A DNA stretch of 64,000 nucleotides from Guillardia theta CCMP2712 (lineage: Eukaryota > Cryptophyceae > Pyrenomonadales > Geminigeraceae), in contig NW_005434662.1 of the NCBI RefSeq assembly GCF_000315625.1, positions 309,988 to 373,987 of the forward strand, written 5' to 3'. The position numbers and the translations under genes were made by a program. Under the pieces are notes generated by a model. That model was not told where the DNA came from and searched no databases. It worked only from the letters and a program-made list of their open reading frames with translations. Every line of letters begins with the position of its first letter. The stretch's first letter is position 1. Shown one piece after another: positions 20,661 through 30,571 of this stretch.

Positions 20661-22458
20661 ATTGCCTGATCGATTCTTCCAAGGCGCGTGTTGTCTTCGC
20701 TTGCCCTCCCAACGCGGACATCCCCCTTTGGAATGCATCGGAAGTGAGAAAGGGAGGGAGAGAGGGAGGGAGGGAGGGAGGGAGGGAGGGGGGGAGGGAG
20801 GGGAAGAGTAAGCAAAGCTTGCGGAGGAGGAGACGATTGTTCAACTTTGGATTACCAGGTGAGAGGAAAGATAGTTGTGATCAATCGAGGCCCCCCCCGC
20901 CCAGCTGCTCTCATCACCTACGGGCTCAAGCTCTACCATGCACAGGTTGCTGTCAGCACCAACTCCTTGCTCCTTGTCACTCTTCCTCTTCCCGCGCTCC
21001 CGTGCTCCCGTGCTGCTTCTGCTGCTGCTGCTTTTCTTCTTCTGCTGCTGCTGATAATTTCTGCTTTTTCACTGACATTCTCCACATGCTCCTCCTGCAT
21101 GATCCATTCCCTGCTCCTCACGCTCCTCACGCTCCTTCTCCTCCTTTACCGACTACTTCACATCCACTTCTTCCTGCTTCTACTTCCACGGACCTGCACC
21201 AATCGGCCTCCTGCTCCCTGCTCCCTGCTCCCTGCTCCCTGCTCCCTGCTCCCTGCTCCCTGCTCCCTGCTCCCTGCTCCCTGCTCCTACACTCCTTTCT
21301 TCCCTCCGCTCTCCTTCTGGCCTTACTTTCATGCTCTTGACATGTCTCACTCGCATGCAGCAAGCGGGAGCTGTCGGAGTTATCTTCATCGACCTGGAGG
21401 GGATCGATGCGTTCACTTTGTGAGTGAAACAATGAGAGGAGAAAAACACGATAGCAGGAGCAAAGCTGAGGGCAGGGCAGGGCAGGGCAGGGCAGGGCAG
21501 GGCAGGGCAGGGCAGGGCAGGGCAGGGCAGAGCAGGGCAGAACGGAGAGCTTGTAGAGCTTGTGTTGGTCTCAACCTTATCATCTATATCTCACAGGATC
21601 CCACGCGTAGACGAGGGGGAGCTCGCCTATCCTCCGGATCTGTAAGTTTGTAAGTTGCTTCCCTCCCTGTTCATGCGCGCGGCAGGCAAGGGAAGTATCC
21701 TCCTGCCAGGCTCAGAGCGAAAATTCCCTGCTGCCTGATGTTGAAGGTACAGAGCTGTTCGACAGATGGCCAGAAACGACAACATTCGTTGGTGTTGAAC
21801 CATGGCGAGATGTTGATACGAGAGCGGCGGGTTCTTGTTATGACATGTGATGTGAGCTTCTCATGAGAGAGAAAGACGGGGTTGAGTTGTAACGTCAAGT
21901 ATGCGTAGTCGTCTTGTGTCCTCATATGATGACGTTGTTTTCACATGTGAGGCCTTGTGGCTCAGAGTATGATCAACCTGTCAAGACTCTCTTATACAGA
22001 GTCACCACCATCTGTCTCATCACAACATGAACACTTGCACAACCTTCTTCTCACTGATGGTTCAGAGGGACTCTGGTATCATCCAAGAAGGGGCCGTACA
22101 CGTCATCACCTTTGCCCCGCCTGGGTTCGCTGTGGACCCGAGGTAGGTCATGGCATTGGCAGCGAGTTGAAGGTGAAGTGGAGCTGCAGGTTCAAGAATT
22201 ACAAGATCGGGTTTGTCATTGTGCCGAAGCAAGAGAACAAGTGAGGGAAATCATTGCTGTCTCGTCCTGTCAGTGTCTTTTGTTTGTTAACCTGTTCTTC
22301 AATCTCTCTTAACTTCGACTTTCTTCTCGTCTTTCTTTATCTTCTCGTCGACTGTCTTCTCATCTTTGTCTGCTTCTTTTCAAGGGCTGGGTTGTCAAAG
22401 TCCAAGGCGACAGCTTTGATGTCAGAGTTCTTCGAGGTCAGTTCAACCAGACAAACAC

Positions 22459-22496
<38 letters not shown>

Positions 22497-24047
22497 GACT
22501 TCCTGAAGTAGGCGAGGAAGAAAGAAAGGATCGAGGAAGAGAAGCTCCTACTGAATGAGAAGAGCGACAAGAAAGGTGCCCCCTCCTCCTCCTTCTCTTG
22601 CTTCCCTTCCTCCTCCTCCTCCTCCTCCTCCTCCTCCTCCTCCTCCTTCCCCAGCTGCTGGTTCACCTTTTGTCAGAGGATCAGCTGCTGCAGAAGGAGT
22701 GGGGTAACAGCAACTTCCTGGACTCCCTCAACCCCCTCAAACAAGTAAGAGAAGGGTGGCTCTTCCCCTCCCGAGGCCATCCTGCTCCTGCTCCTGCTCC
22801 CTGCTCCCTGCTCCCTGCTCCCTGCTCCCTGCTCCTGTTTCTGCTCCCTGCTCCTGTTCCTGCTCCCTGCTCCCTGCTCCCTGCTCCCTGCTCCCTGCTC
22901 CCTGCTCCCTGCTCCCTGCTCCCTGCTCCCTGCTCCCTGCTCCCTGCTCCCTGCTCCCTGCTCCCTGCTCCCTGCTCCTGCTCCTTGTCCTTGTTCTCCT
23001 TATCCTTCTTCTTCTTGTCCTCCTTGAGGCGTTTCATTAGGTTCAGGCAACTTCCAAGACGGACGAAGCAGGTTTGCTTGACTTCCCGGGGCTGTGGATG
23101 GAACCGTGAAGTTGTCTCGCAGTTGCCGCATCGATCTTGAAGAAACTTGTTTCGTTCGCGGTGAGGAGGAGGGGAGGGGAGGAGGACACAAGAAGAGGGA
23201 GGGGAGAGAAGAGAGAGGGGAAGGGAGAAGGGAGAGCACGAAGTGGAAAGGGAACAGTGGGAGAGAAGCAGCAAAGAGAAAGTTTGAACCTTTCTTATCA
23301 TCTGGAGCAGGGAGAAGACAATGTGAAGAAGATGAAGGAATATGCCAGCACCTACCTGTCGTCCAACCTTCAAGCAGGTGAATGCTCTGCATTGCTGTCA
23401 AGCTTCTTGTCAACCAAGTCTGGCAGGAGGGAACAAGGGAGAGATGAAGATTGTAAGTTCAATTCTTGTTACACCATCTACCTGCTCGTCCTCCGGCTGC
23501 TCCATTTGCTCCCTCTTCGCTCTCGCTCACTTGCTCGTTTTCTTCCTCTCAGGAGCTCCAATGGGAAGTGAATCAGTTCGTTCGAGCTCAGCGTAAAGAT
23601 GGGAGGTGGCACACAGCATCGATCGTGAAGGTAAACCAAGTGGACGAGAAGATGAGATGAAGGGAGAAGAGAAGGAAGGAAAGGAGAGTGGAGCAGAGGG
23701 GAGCGAACACGACAGGAGAGAGGAGAGGAGAGGAGAGGAGAGGGGAGGGGATGGGATGGGAGGGGAGTCAAGAAACGGCGAGCGGAAGGAGGCAGACAAG
23801 GGGAGAGGAGAGGAATAAGATGAGGATACCAAGTGTGAATGAGAAGCGTGAAGCACAGAAGAGAAGAGGAGGAAGAGGAGGAGGAGGAGGAGGAAGAGGT
23901 TGTGGTGGTGGTCTGAGCCATGTCCCTGCAGATCGACGGTGCGACGGTGGAGATCGACTGGTGCGATGGGTATGACAAGGAGAAGATGCATAAGGTCGAA
24001 AACATCAGATATTCTATCGGTCAGTCTCGTCCTCGTCCTCGTCCTCA

Positions 24048-24094
<47 letters not shown>

Positions 24095-24095
24095 A

Positions 24096-24159
<64 letters not shown>

Positions 24160-27100
24160 TGCCTTCATGCTCTCGCTTCTTGCCTTCTTCCTCCCTCCTA
24201 CTGACTGTTATGTGCTGGTAGCCATGCCGAACAGCAGGAGCTGCGCGCGAGGCTGCGGATATGCGACCACGTGGCATGCGACACATTGCTGTGAAGCTTG
24301 CAAGGATGGGGGTGCAGAAGACTTTCATGGTCCCAAGTGCGACAGGCTGCAGGTGATGGAAGAAGAGGAGGAAGAGAAGGAGGAAGAGGAAGAGGAAGAG
24401 GGAGCGGAGGAGGAAAAGGGAGCGGAGGAGGAGGAAGATTTTGATGGATTTTGATGGAGATGACGGAGATGATGGAGATGATGATGAAAACTTTGATGGC
24501 TCCTTGACAACAATTTGCGTATTCCAGTATTTTCCAACTGGCACTACCGTCCACATGAAAACAGACAAGGAGTGGAAGCCTTGCATTGTCGCTCAGTATC
24601 AGATGACGGTAAGGATGTTTTACTTCTCCTTCATCGTTCTCTCACTCAATTCATCCTACAACTCCAACCCTTTTCGACGTCTCATCTCTTCCCCCTCCCC
24701 CGCGCTCCTCGCTCCTCGCTCCTCGCTCCTCGCTCGTCCCTCCTGATCACTTTTTACCTTCTTCATTCCTCTTGCCATCATCGACCCGCCTGTGCTTGCA
24801 GGGCAGCATGTTCCAAGGTTATCTAGTCAGAATTCATGGAGTCCCCGAGTTGTCCTTCAAATGTCCCCATCATGTTCGGATGCCGATAGGTCATTACTCG
24901 CTGACACACTTGCTGTTCTTGCCTTACTCGCTCTCCTCGCTCTCCTCGTCCTCCTCCTTCCTTCTGGCAGCCTTCGTCTCCCCTCTCTGACACTTTACTC
25001 TGTTTCTTCTGTCTCCTCTCCCGTCTCGCTGCCCGCTGCTCCCTGTCCCCTCCATCTCCTCACTTGTTCCCAGCGGCTAAAGGAGCAACGCCTTGCTCGG
25101 GTCAGTGCGGCTACGCGGTGACGTGGCACACCGACTACTGCTGCTTCGTCTGCAAGGCTTCAGCTGGGCAGGGCAATCACGGCCCGAGATGCGACAAGCT
25201 GCGAATACTCGGTGAGGGGGAGGAGATGTGGAAGGGGGAGGAGGGGGAGGAGAACGTACAGCAGGAGCAGGAGGAGAAAGAGGATGAGAGGAGGAGGGGG
25301 AGGAGTGGGAGGAGGAGTACGAGATGGAGGAAGGAGAGGACGAGCAGCAGGAGTAGATGTTATTCACATCGCCTGCATGACGACAGCCGCAGGGTCCCGC
25401 GTTACTGACGTGAAGTTGAATACGGGCGAGACCAGCCTGCAGCCTCTTGAACAAAATGAGATCAACGGGTGAAAAAAGATCCCTGCTCCTCCTTGCCTCT
25501 CCCCTCTCCTGCTCCATCCTTTCACTCTCTTCCTCCTGCCCTCTCTGCCTCGCCTCTTTTCTTCTTCACATCTCCTTGCGTCTTCTCGCTTGCTGCTTGC
25601 TGCTCCTCCTGTTCTTCCATCTCCTCTCTCTCCTCCTTCTCCTCTCTCTCCTCCTTCTCCTCACCCTCCTCCTTCTCCTCACCCTCTCCCTTTTACTCTC
25701 CCTCCTCCTTCTCTTCTCCCTCCTCATCCTTTGCCCCTCTTTGTCTCACTCCCCTGGTTTCCCATCGCTGCCGTCTCCTCCTCCGTCTTCTCCTTTCCTC
25801 ATCCTCACAACTTCGTCAGCTATCACAGCTTCGAGCTGGATGACTGTGTCTACACGGGCACCTGGATGAATGCGCTGCCTGACAGTTCCAGTGGAGATGT
25901 GAGTCATCACTTCCGCAGCTCTTCTACCCTGCTCTCTGCTCTCTGCTCTCTGCTCTCTGCTCTCTGCTCTCTGCTCTCTGCTCTCTGCTCTCCACTGTCC
26001 TCCTCTGTCCTCTCCTCTTTCCTCCCTCCTCCTTTCCTCCTCTCCCCTCCACTCTTCTCCTCCTCTCCTCCTCTCTCCTCCTCACTCCTTTCTCCTCCTC
26101 ACTCCTTTCTCCTCTCCTTTCCTCTCTTCTCCTCACTTTCTCTTCAGTGCATCGGTCTCAAATGTTCCTTGCGCTGGCCGGACGGATCTCAGTATCACGG
26201 CCAGTTCAAGCAAGGAGACCTTACAGGCATCGGCCTTTACGTCTTTCCCGACGGGTATCCTTCTCCTCTCCTATCCTTCTCCTCTCTTCCCATCCTTGTC
26301 CTCCTTCTCCTCGCTCCTTTCGCCATTCTCCTCCTCCCTCCTCCCTCGTTTTCCTCCCTCCCTCCCTCCCTCCCTCCCTCCCTCCCTCCCCCTCCCTCCT
26401 CCTCCTCAGTCCTTTCCCTTTCTCCCCCTTCCTCTCACCATGTCTTCCACAGCTCCGAATTCTTCGGTCAGTTTCGCGAGGGTCGTCCAGGCAACGGTCA
26501 CCTCATTGACAAGGATGGCACTCGCTACAAGGCACGGCTACCCCCCACCCATCCCCTCTGACCACCACCGCCACTACCTTCTCCTCCTCCTCCATCTCCA
26601 TCTCCATCTCCATCTCCATCTCCATCTCCACCTTCTCCCCCTCTCCCCGCCCCCCCCCCTCCCACTCAACCCCAAGAACAACCTCAATTTTATTTTCGTC
26701 CTTCAATGATCCTCCCCGAACTTCTCCTGTCTCTCCCACTTTTCGTCCTTATCCTCGTCTTCGTCTCGTCCTGGTCCTGGTCCTGGTCCTGGTCCTGGTC
26801 CTGGTCCTTTCATCACGTCCTCCTACAACTGTGTGTGACTCTTCTTTCCTCGTCGTCTTTTCTTCCCCTTGGCAGGTCTCCTACGACTTTCGGGGCTTCT
26901 TGTGGGATCAACTGCAGCCCTCTAGCATGGAGGAGGAGCCGCCAGAGGGCTACAAGTGGGGCAAGGCAGACTGTGCTGCCCTTCCCATCGTTACCTACAA
27001 TCCGGATCCGAATGTGATGCTGAGGAGAGGGAGGAGAGGAGGGAAATGTGAAGGCAGAGGAGAGGAGAGGAGAGGAGAGGCGAGGCGAGGAGAGGAGAGG

Positions 27101-29435
27101 AGAGCGGAGGGGAGCGGAGGGGAGCGGAGGGGAGAGGAGAGGAGGAGACATAATTGATTGTTGCTGATCGCATTGTAGAATGATGGCAAACCAAAAGCCA
27201 ATTTTGACTATAGTCACATCCGCAAGGTTTCAGCACGACTAGGTGTGATACGAAATGCTCCTGCTCCTGCTCCTCCACCTCCTGCTCCTCCTGCTCCTCC
27301 TGCTCCTCCTGCTCCTCCTGCTCCTCCTGCTCCTCCTGCTCTACCTTTCCCTCGTCTTTTTCTCCTTCGAGTCGTCTTCACTTCCCCTCCCTTCCTGCGG
27401 TTCCCGATTGTTGTTGGTTTTCCATCCTAGCCTTCTTCTCTTTACCCTCTCCTGCTCGACATCTTTAGTCTCCTCCCTGTTTGAATTTTTCCCGCCAGTC
27501 TGGGCGAGACCTCAGCATGCAGAAATGCCCTTGTGGAATGCAGACGAGGTGGATCCTCTCCTCTCCTCCTCTCCTCCTTCCCTTCTGTCCTGCTCTTCTC
27601 CCCTACCCTCCTCCTCTTCTGCACACTCCTAACGTCTCCACTCCTACTCCCACCCACTCCCACCCTCTCCTCCCCTTTTGCGCATTTCCTAATCCGCTCC
27701 CTCCGTTTCCTCCTCCTCCCTCCTCCCCCCCCCCCCCCCCATCCCCCCCTCCTTACCGTTTCCCAGGTCCGAGGGAAGATCGTGGCCGTCATGCGGGGGC
27801 CCCGAGCGAACGCTCCTGCCTGCAACTTCTCCCTCAAGCTCTTCTACTGCCAGCAGGCAGGGGCTGCCGCTGTTGTCTTCGTCGAGTTCGATCCACAGGC
27901 CCGCTTCCGCGTCATCCCGCGACTGGTGGAGGGACCCCTCTTCCCTCCTTCCCCCTCCCCCTCCCTCACCACCCGCCTCCCCTGCTGCCTCATTATGCAC
28001 AAGGAGGCCGCCGTCCTACAGGAAGGAGCCATCCACGTGATGGAATTCTTCCCTCCCGGCATCGCCAACATCCCTGCGGGCTGGATGGTTGGGGTCGTGG
28101 TGTGCGTCAGGCAGGAGAGCAAGGTTGGGCTCTCCAAGGACAAGGCAACGGAGCTCATGTCTGAGTTCTTCCAAGCCCGCAAGAAGGAGAGGACGCAGGA
28201 GGGGCAGATGCTCAAGGAGAAGAGGGAGAGAGGTGCTGCCATGTACCCTTGCGTCTTGATCCTATTCTCTTCCTGCTCTCCTGCTCTCCTGCTCTCCTGC
28301 TCTCTTGCTCAGCATTTCCATGACCAGTATGGGCTTTCTGATCAGTCTCAGGTGATGACGTCACTATATCCGACAAGGAATTTTTGGATGGCAACGTTTT
28401 AGACTCCCTCAATCCCCTCGTGCAGGAATGTTTCTTCTTGACCCCCTCCCCTCATCGCTGCCTCCGTTTCCCCCTCCCTCCCCCACCACCTTCTCTCCCT
28501 TTCCTCCTCTGCCCTCGCTTCCCTCCACCACTTTCCCTCCTTTGTCCTCCCTTTCCTCCATCCTTTCCCTCCCCTTCCCTCTCCTCTCTACTTACATCGT
28601 AACCCACACAAAGCACAAAGTCTCTCTGACTCGAACTACAGGACGCACGGGCTGCTCCACCTCGGTCAAGCAGTGAGGCAATAGCACAGGCAGGAAGCGA
28701 CAAGCGACTGGCTGCTGCTGACTCAAAGTGCAGGCGATGCTGAGCAAGATCACAGACAAGAAGAGGTGAAACTTCCGAAGCTCCTCGTCCTCCTCGTCCT
28801 CCTCGTCCTCCTCCTCTTGCCCCCCCTTCTCCTTCCCCAATGACGGCCACTTCCCACTTGTCGCCTTCATACCCTCCTCATCACAATCTTGATTCTCTCC
28901 GTCTTTGGCCTGCTGTCTCTCAACTCTGTGCAGGGCCCAGGAGCTGGCGGCGAAAGCGGATGAGGTACGAGGACCTGAGAGAGAGAGGAGGAGACGGCTG
29001 GCCGACCTGCCGCAGGCTGCCTCGATCTTCGAGAGCATCGTGCATGGAGCTCTGGCGAGTCTTGGTCCCACCTGGGCAACAGGAGCCAGCGAACCTGAGA
29101 GCCCGTCGACAGCTGGACATGTAAGTGCCCCGGGGAATGAGGGGAGGGGAGAGGAAGAGGAGGGAGACAGGGAGGACGGTGGGGCAAGGCAGGTGTTTGA
29201 AACATGTTCCTGCAGATTCAGATCATCAACGAATGCCCTAATGGCGGTAAAGGCTTCAACTCTCTCTCTCTCCTCCTTGACTGACCTCGTTGTAGGGAGG
29301 AAGCAGGATGGGGAGAAGGAGGGCGGGAGCCGGGACTCCGGGGAGGGGCAGCAGCCCAAGACCCGAGACATTGGAATTCAGTGCAACGAGCCGCCGCGGA
29401 CTTTCAGCTTTGGCCTCCTCCCCTCCTTCACCTGA
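19468..29435 (+). CDS. Modular MORN / PA-domain / Tudor-like / Cys-cluster protein with internal duplication
   Basis: About 35 short exons, joined by frame and splice consensus. Order: MORN-like exon (19468-19553, motif DKDGIMFAGFLVDGKKHG), running into the assembly gap; PA-like unit 1 (20684-22240; VRGKIVVINRGP, QAGAVGVIFIDLEG, IPRVDEGEL, IIQEGAVHVITFAPPG); helix 1 (22385-22744; LSKSKATALMSEFFE, ARKKERIEEEK, NFLDSLNPL). Then Tudor-like 1, Cys cluster 1, Tudor-like 2, Cys cluster 2 (23553-25211), MORN repeats (25829-26530; RWPDGSQYHGQFKQGDLTGIG), PA-like unit 2 (27767-28232; VRGKIVAVMRGP, QAGAAAVVFVEFD, VLQEGAIHVMEFFPPG), helix 2 (LSKDKATELMSEFFQ, LDSLNPL) and a tail ending at 29435. A stop lies at 25472 unless the donor at 25469 is used; that donor joins exon 25829 in phase, so one gene is favoured, but two tandem genes remain possible. 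PA domains are protein-interaction modules, and MORN repeats bind membranes or form scaffolds. No catalytic domain was seen. The start may lie upstream. Confidence 0.6.
19554..19653. other. Assembly gap (100 N)
   Basis: Exactly 100 N, a conventional placeholder. It interrupts a MORN-coding exon directly after a Lys-His-Gly motif and is followed by a ctcctctcctcc tandem tract, which probably caused the gap. At least one exon may be missing. Confidence 0.99.
19654..19845. repeat. (TCCTCTCC)-type minisatellite
   Basis: About 190 bp of imperfect ctcctctcctcc units beside the assembly gap, inside an intron of the modular gene. Open frames across it on both strands are repeat artefacts. Confidence 0.9.
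20150..20400. repeat. Interspersed GCAGGAGCAGGA repeats
   Basis: Broken arrays of gcaggagcaggag (20175-20250 and 20340-20390) related to the AGGAGC hexamer, in a gene-poor part of the modular locus. Confidence 0.7.
20577..20660. repeat. (CTCCTG/CTCCTA)n hexanucleotide array
   Basis: About thirteen units in the GCTCCT orientation, forming the pyrimidine-rich end of the intron that precedes the first PA exon (acceptor near 20683). Confidence 0.9.
20743..20806. repeat. (GAGG)n purine array
   Basis: gagggagggaggg array directly after a donor-like gtgaga, inside an intron of the modular gene. Purine-rich on the sense strand, unlike most introns here. Confidence 0.85.
21205..21287. repeat. (CTCCCTG)n heptanucleotide array
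   Basis: About eleven tandem copies of a 7-bp unit in the intron between two PA-domain exons (20945 and 21361). Confidence 0.93.
21468..21540. repeat. (GGCAG)n pentanucleotide array
   Basis: About thirteen copies of agggc/ggcag in the next intron of the modular gene. Confidence 0.93.
22460..22495. repeat. (CTTG)n array
   Basis: Nine perfect copies of cttg in the intron before the exon with motif ARKKERIEEEK. Confidence 0.93.
22785..22982. repeat. (CTGCTCC)n heptanucleotide minisatellite
   Basis: About 25 copies of a 7-bp unit, the same unit as at 21205-21287 in another intron of this gene. The two arrays share phase and strand, suggesting sequence spread between introns. Confidence 0.93.
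23553..24019 (+). other. Tudor/agenet-like unit 1 (two exons of the modular gene)
   Basis: Exons 23553-23630 (motif RAQRKDGRWHTASIVK) and 23932-24019 (motif VEIDWCDGYDKEKMHKV, then ENIRY) join in phase. The aromatic/Gly beta pattern with Trp, then Val-x-x-Trp and a closing Val-x-x-Ile-Arg, fits a Tudor or agenet barrel. Such domains read methylated Lys/Arg; here that is inference only. Confidence 0.5.
24025..24160. repeat. (CGTCCT)n hexanucleotide array
   Basis: About 22 units (some cctcat variants) starting just after the donor at 24020, in the intron between the Tudor-like and Cys-cluster exons. Confidence 0.93.
24222..24352 (+). other. Cys/His cluster 1 of the modular gene
   Basis: A single exon encodes a compact cluster with the spacing C-x3-CGY-x7-H-CC-x2-C-x9-HG-x2-C (motifs CARGCGY, HCCEAC, HGPKCDRL). 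The layout resembles a small Zn-binding cluster seen in various protist proteins, but I cannot give it a firm family name. A second copy lies at 25074-25211. Confidence 0.55.
24528..24889 (+). other. Tudor/agenet-like unit 2 of the modular gene
   Basis: Exons 24528-24608 (motif FPTGTTVHMKTDKEWKPCIV) and 24802-24889 (motifs FQGYLVRIHGVPEL and HHVRMP). Same beta pattern and same internal intron position as unit 1, so probably a duplicate. Confidence 0.5.
25074..25211 (+). other. Cys/His cluster 2 of the modular gene
   Basis: Repeats the pattern of cluster 1: CSGQCGYAVTWH, then CCFVCKA, then HGPRCDKL. The conserved TWH-x-x-x-CC and HGPxCDxL residues make common descent clear. Confidence 0.6.
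25600..25735. repeat. (CTCCTTCTC)-type pyrimidine minisatellite
   Basis: Imperfect tctcctccttctcctc units in the intron (or intergenic spacer) between the exon ending at 25468 and the MORN exon at 25829. Confidence 0.8.
25924..25992. repeat. (TGCTCTC)n heptanucleotide array
   Basis: About nine copies of a 7-bp unit in the intron after the first MORN exon of the second module. Confidence 0.9.
26345..26400. repeat. (CCCT)n array
   Basis: Tetranucleotide pyrimidine run in the intron between two MORN exons. Confidence 0.85.
26585..26812. repeat. (CATCTC)n and (GGTCCT)n arrays
   Basis: Two hexanucleotide arrays (26597-26632 and 26768-26810) in one intron. Its donor appears to be GC (aag|gcacgg near 26531), because exon 26879 continues in frame from it. 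Confidence 0.8.
27055..27145. repeat. (GGAGA/GGAGC)n purine array
   Basis: Purine-rich pentamer-type repeats in the intron between exons ending near 27009 and starting at 27179. Confidence 0.85.
27255..27340. repeat. (CTGCTC)n array
   Basis: ctcctgctcctcctg units in the pyrimidine tract before the second PA module; the same relative place as the array before PA module 1. Confidence 0.88.
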
Positions 29436-30571
29436 GGGACGAAGTATCGTGATGAGACGGCAAATGAACTTAGTCGGACCGTGACTGTCTCGGACCGGAC
29501 GGTGACTCGCCTCGAAGTCACCGCCGTGGCCGCTGAGTCCACGGTCAAGTTGTCCGTTCCTGTACTCTCTTCCACCATCCCCGATCTCATTCTGAGTTCA
29601 TCATCGAGTAGTCGAGCTTGTCATCAACGGTCAACAGCTCGGGCCGGGGGGCCGGGCCCGACCTCGGACTCACTGCCGCGGGCCGCCCGGCGGTGTAAGA
29701 AAAATCCGAAATTCTCCGGCGAAACTCATTAATCAACAGAATTTGAAAGATATTCATTGCACCGGTGGTTTTTGGGGTGATAGGAACGGGTGGTTATAAC
29801 AGGGGATTCCTCTGTTATTACCACCGGTTTATCGATATTAGAAAGTACCGGTGGTATCAATCGTGCTAGAAATGTACTCCGACCCCCCTACCCCCTCATT
29901 CTCCCTCTTTGGACCCCCGTAATAATGTCGTTTTGACATCCTTGATTACTCCACCCTACCACCCTTTACTATGTTGTATTGACTGAGAGGACGGGGTACT
30001 CCCCAGGGCTGCCTGACTTCTCCACTACGTACACATGTTCGATTAAAGTCATCAAGGCCCCACCCCTACTAGCAACCACTTCCCAAGACACCCTACCCCC
30101 TGGAAACTGTTTCCTTTCCCTGACCCACCCCATCCACTTTTCCATAAGTCAGTTTTCTTCTGAAATCACCCCTCCTTCGACTGAAAAAACACTGACCCCT
30201 CATCTTTCCACCTACGTCCATTATCATCCCCACCCCGAACTCGTTGAGCTGCAAGGCCACCCCACCCCCAAGGAATCACTATGCTCTCACCACCCTACCC
30301 TCACGAAGCGTCCCAGAACATCAATGGGCGTGCAGTGACAAGAGCAGGAGCAGGTGCAGCAGGAGCAGCAGGAGCAGGAGAGAGGGGAAGAGAAGACAGA
30401 GGGCAGTGAATATTTGGGAGATACTCTCCGAAAGCAGAAGAGAGATGCTACGTACTGTTCCTGGTTGCTGTGAAATGGAAGCAGCACCGTTTTGACCTGT
30501 CATCAGAAACAATCAAGTTGCTGGTTGAGCCGGGGTCTCAAGACGAGCTGTGAAAAAGCAGTGAGATTTCA
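29436..30571. other. Intergenic GC-rich and C-run island
   Basis: 29440-29700 is GC-rich (cggaccgtgactgtctcggaccgg, gggccggggggccgggcccg). 29755-29880 has ACCGGTGG/TACCGGT words, and 29880-30310 is full of four- to five-C runs (gacccccctaccccctc, ccccaccc). A short gcaggagcagg tract sits at 30345-30375. Open frames here have no domain. The last 200 bp should hold the promoter of the channel at 30572. Confidence 0.55.

Noticed and set aside
29979-30338. 119-codon Pro/Thr/Ser frame upstream of the PH-channel
   Set aside because: Lies in a C-run island, no motif, no in-frame link to the channel start.
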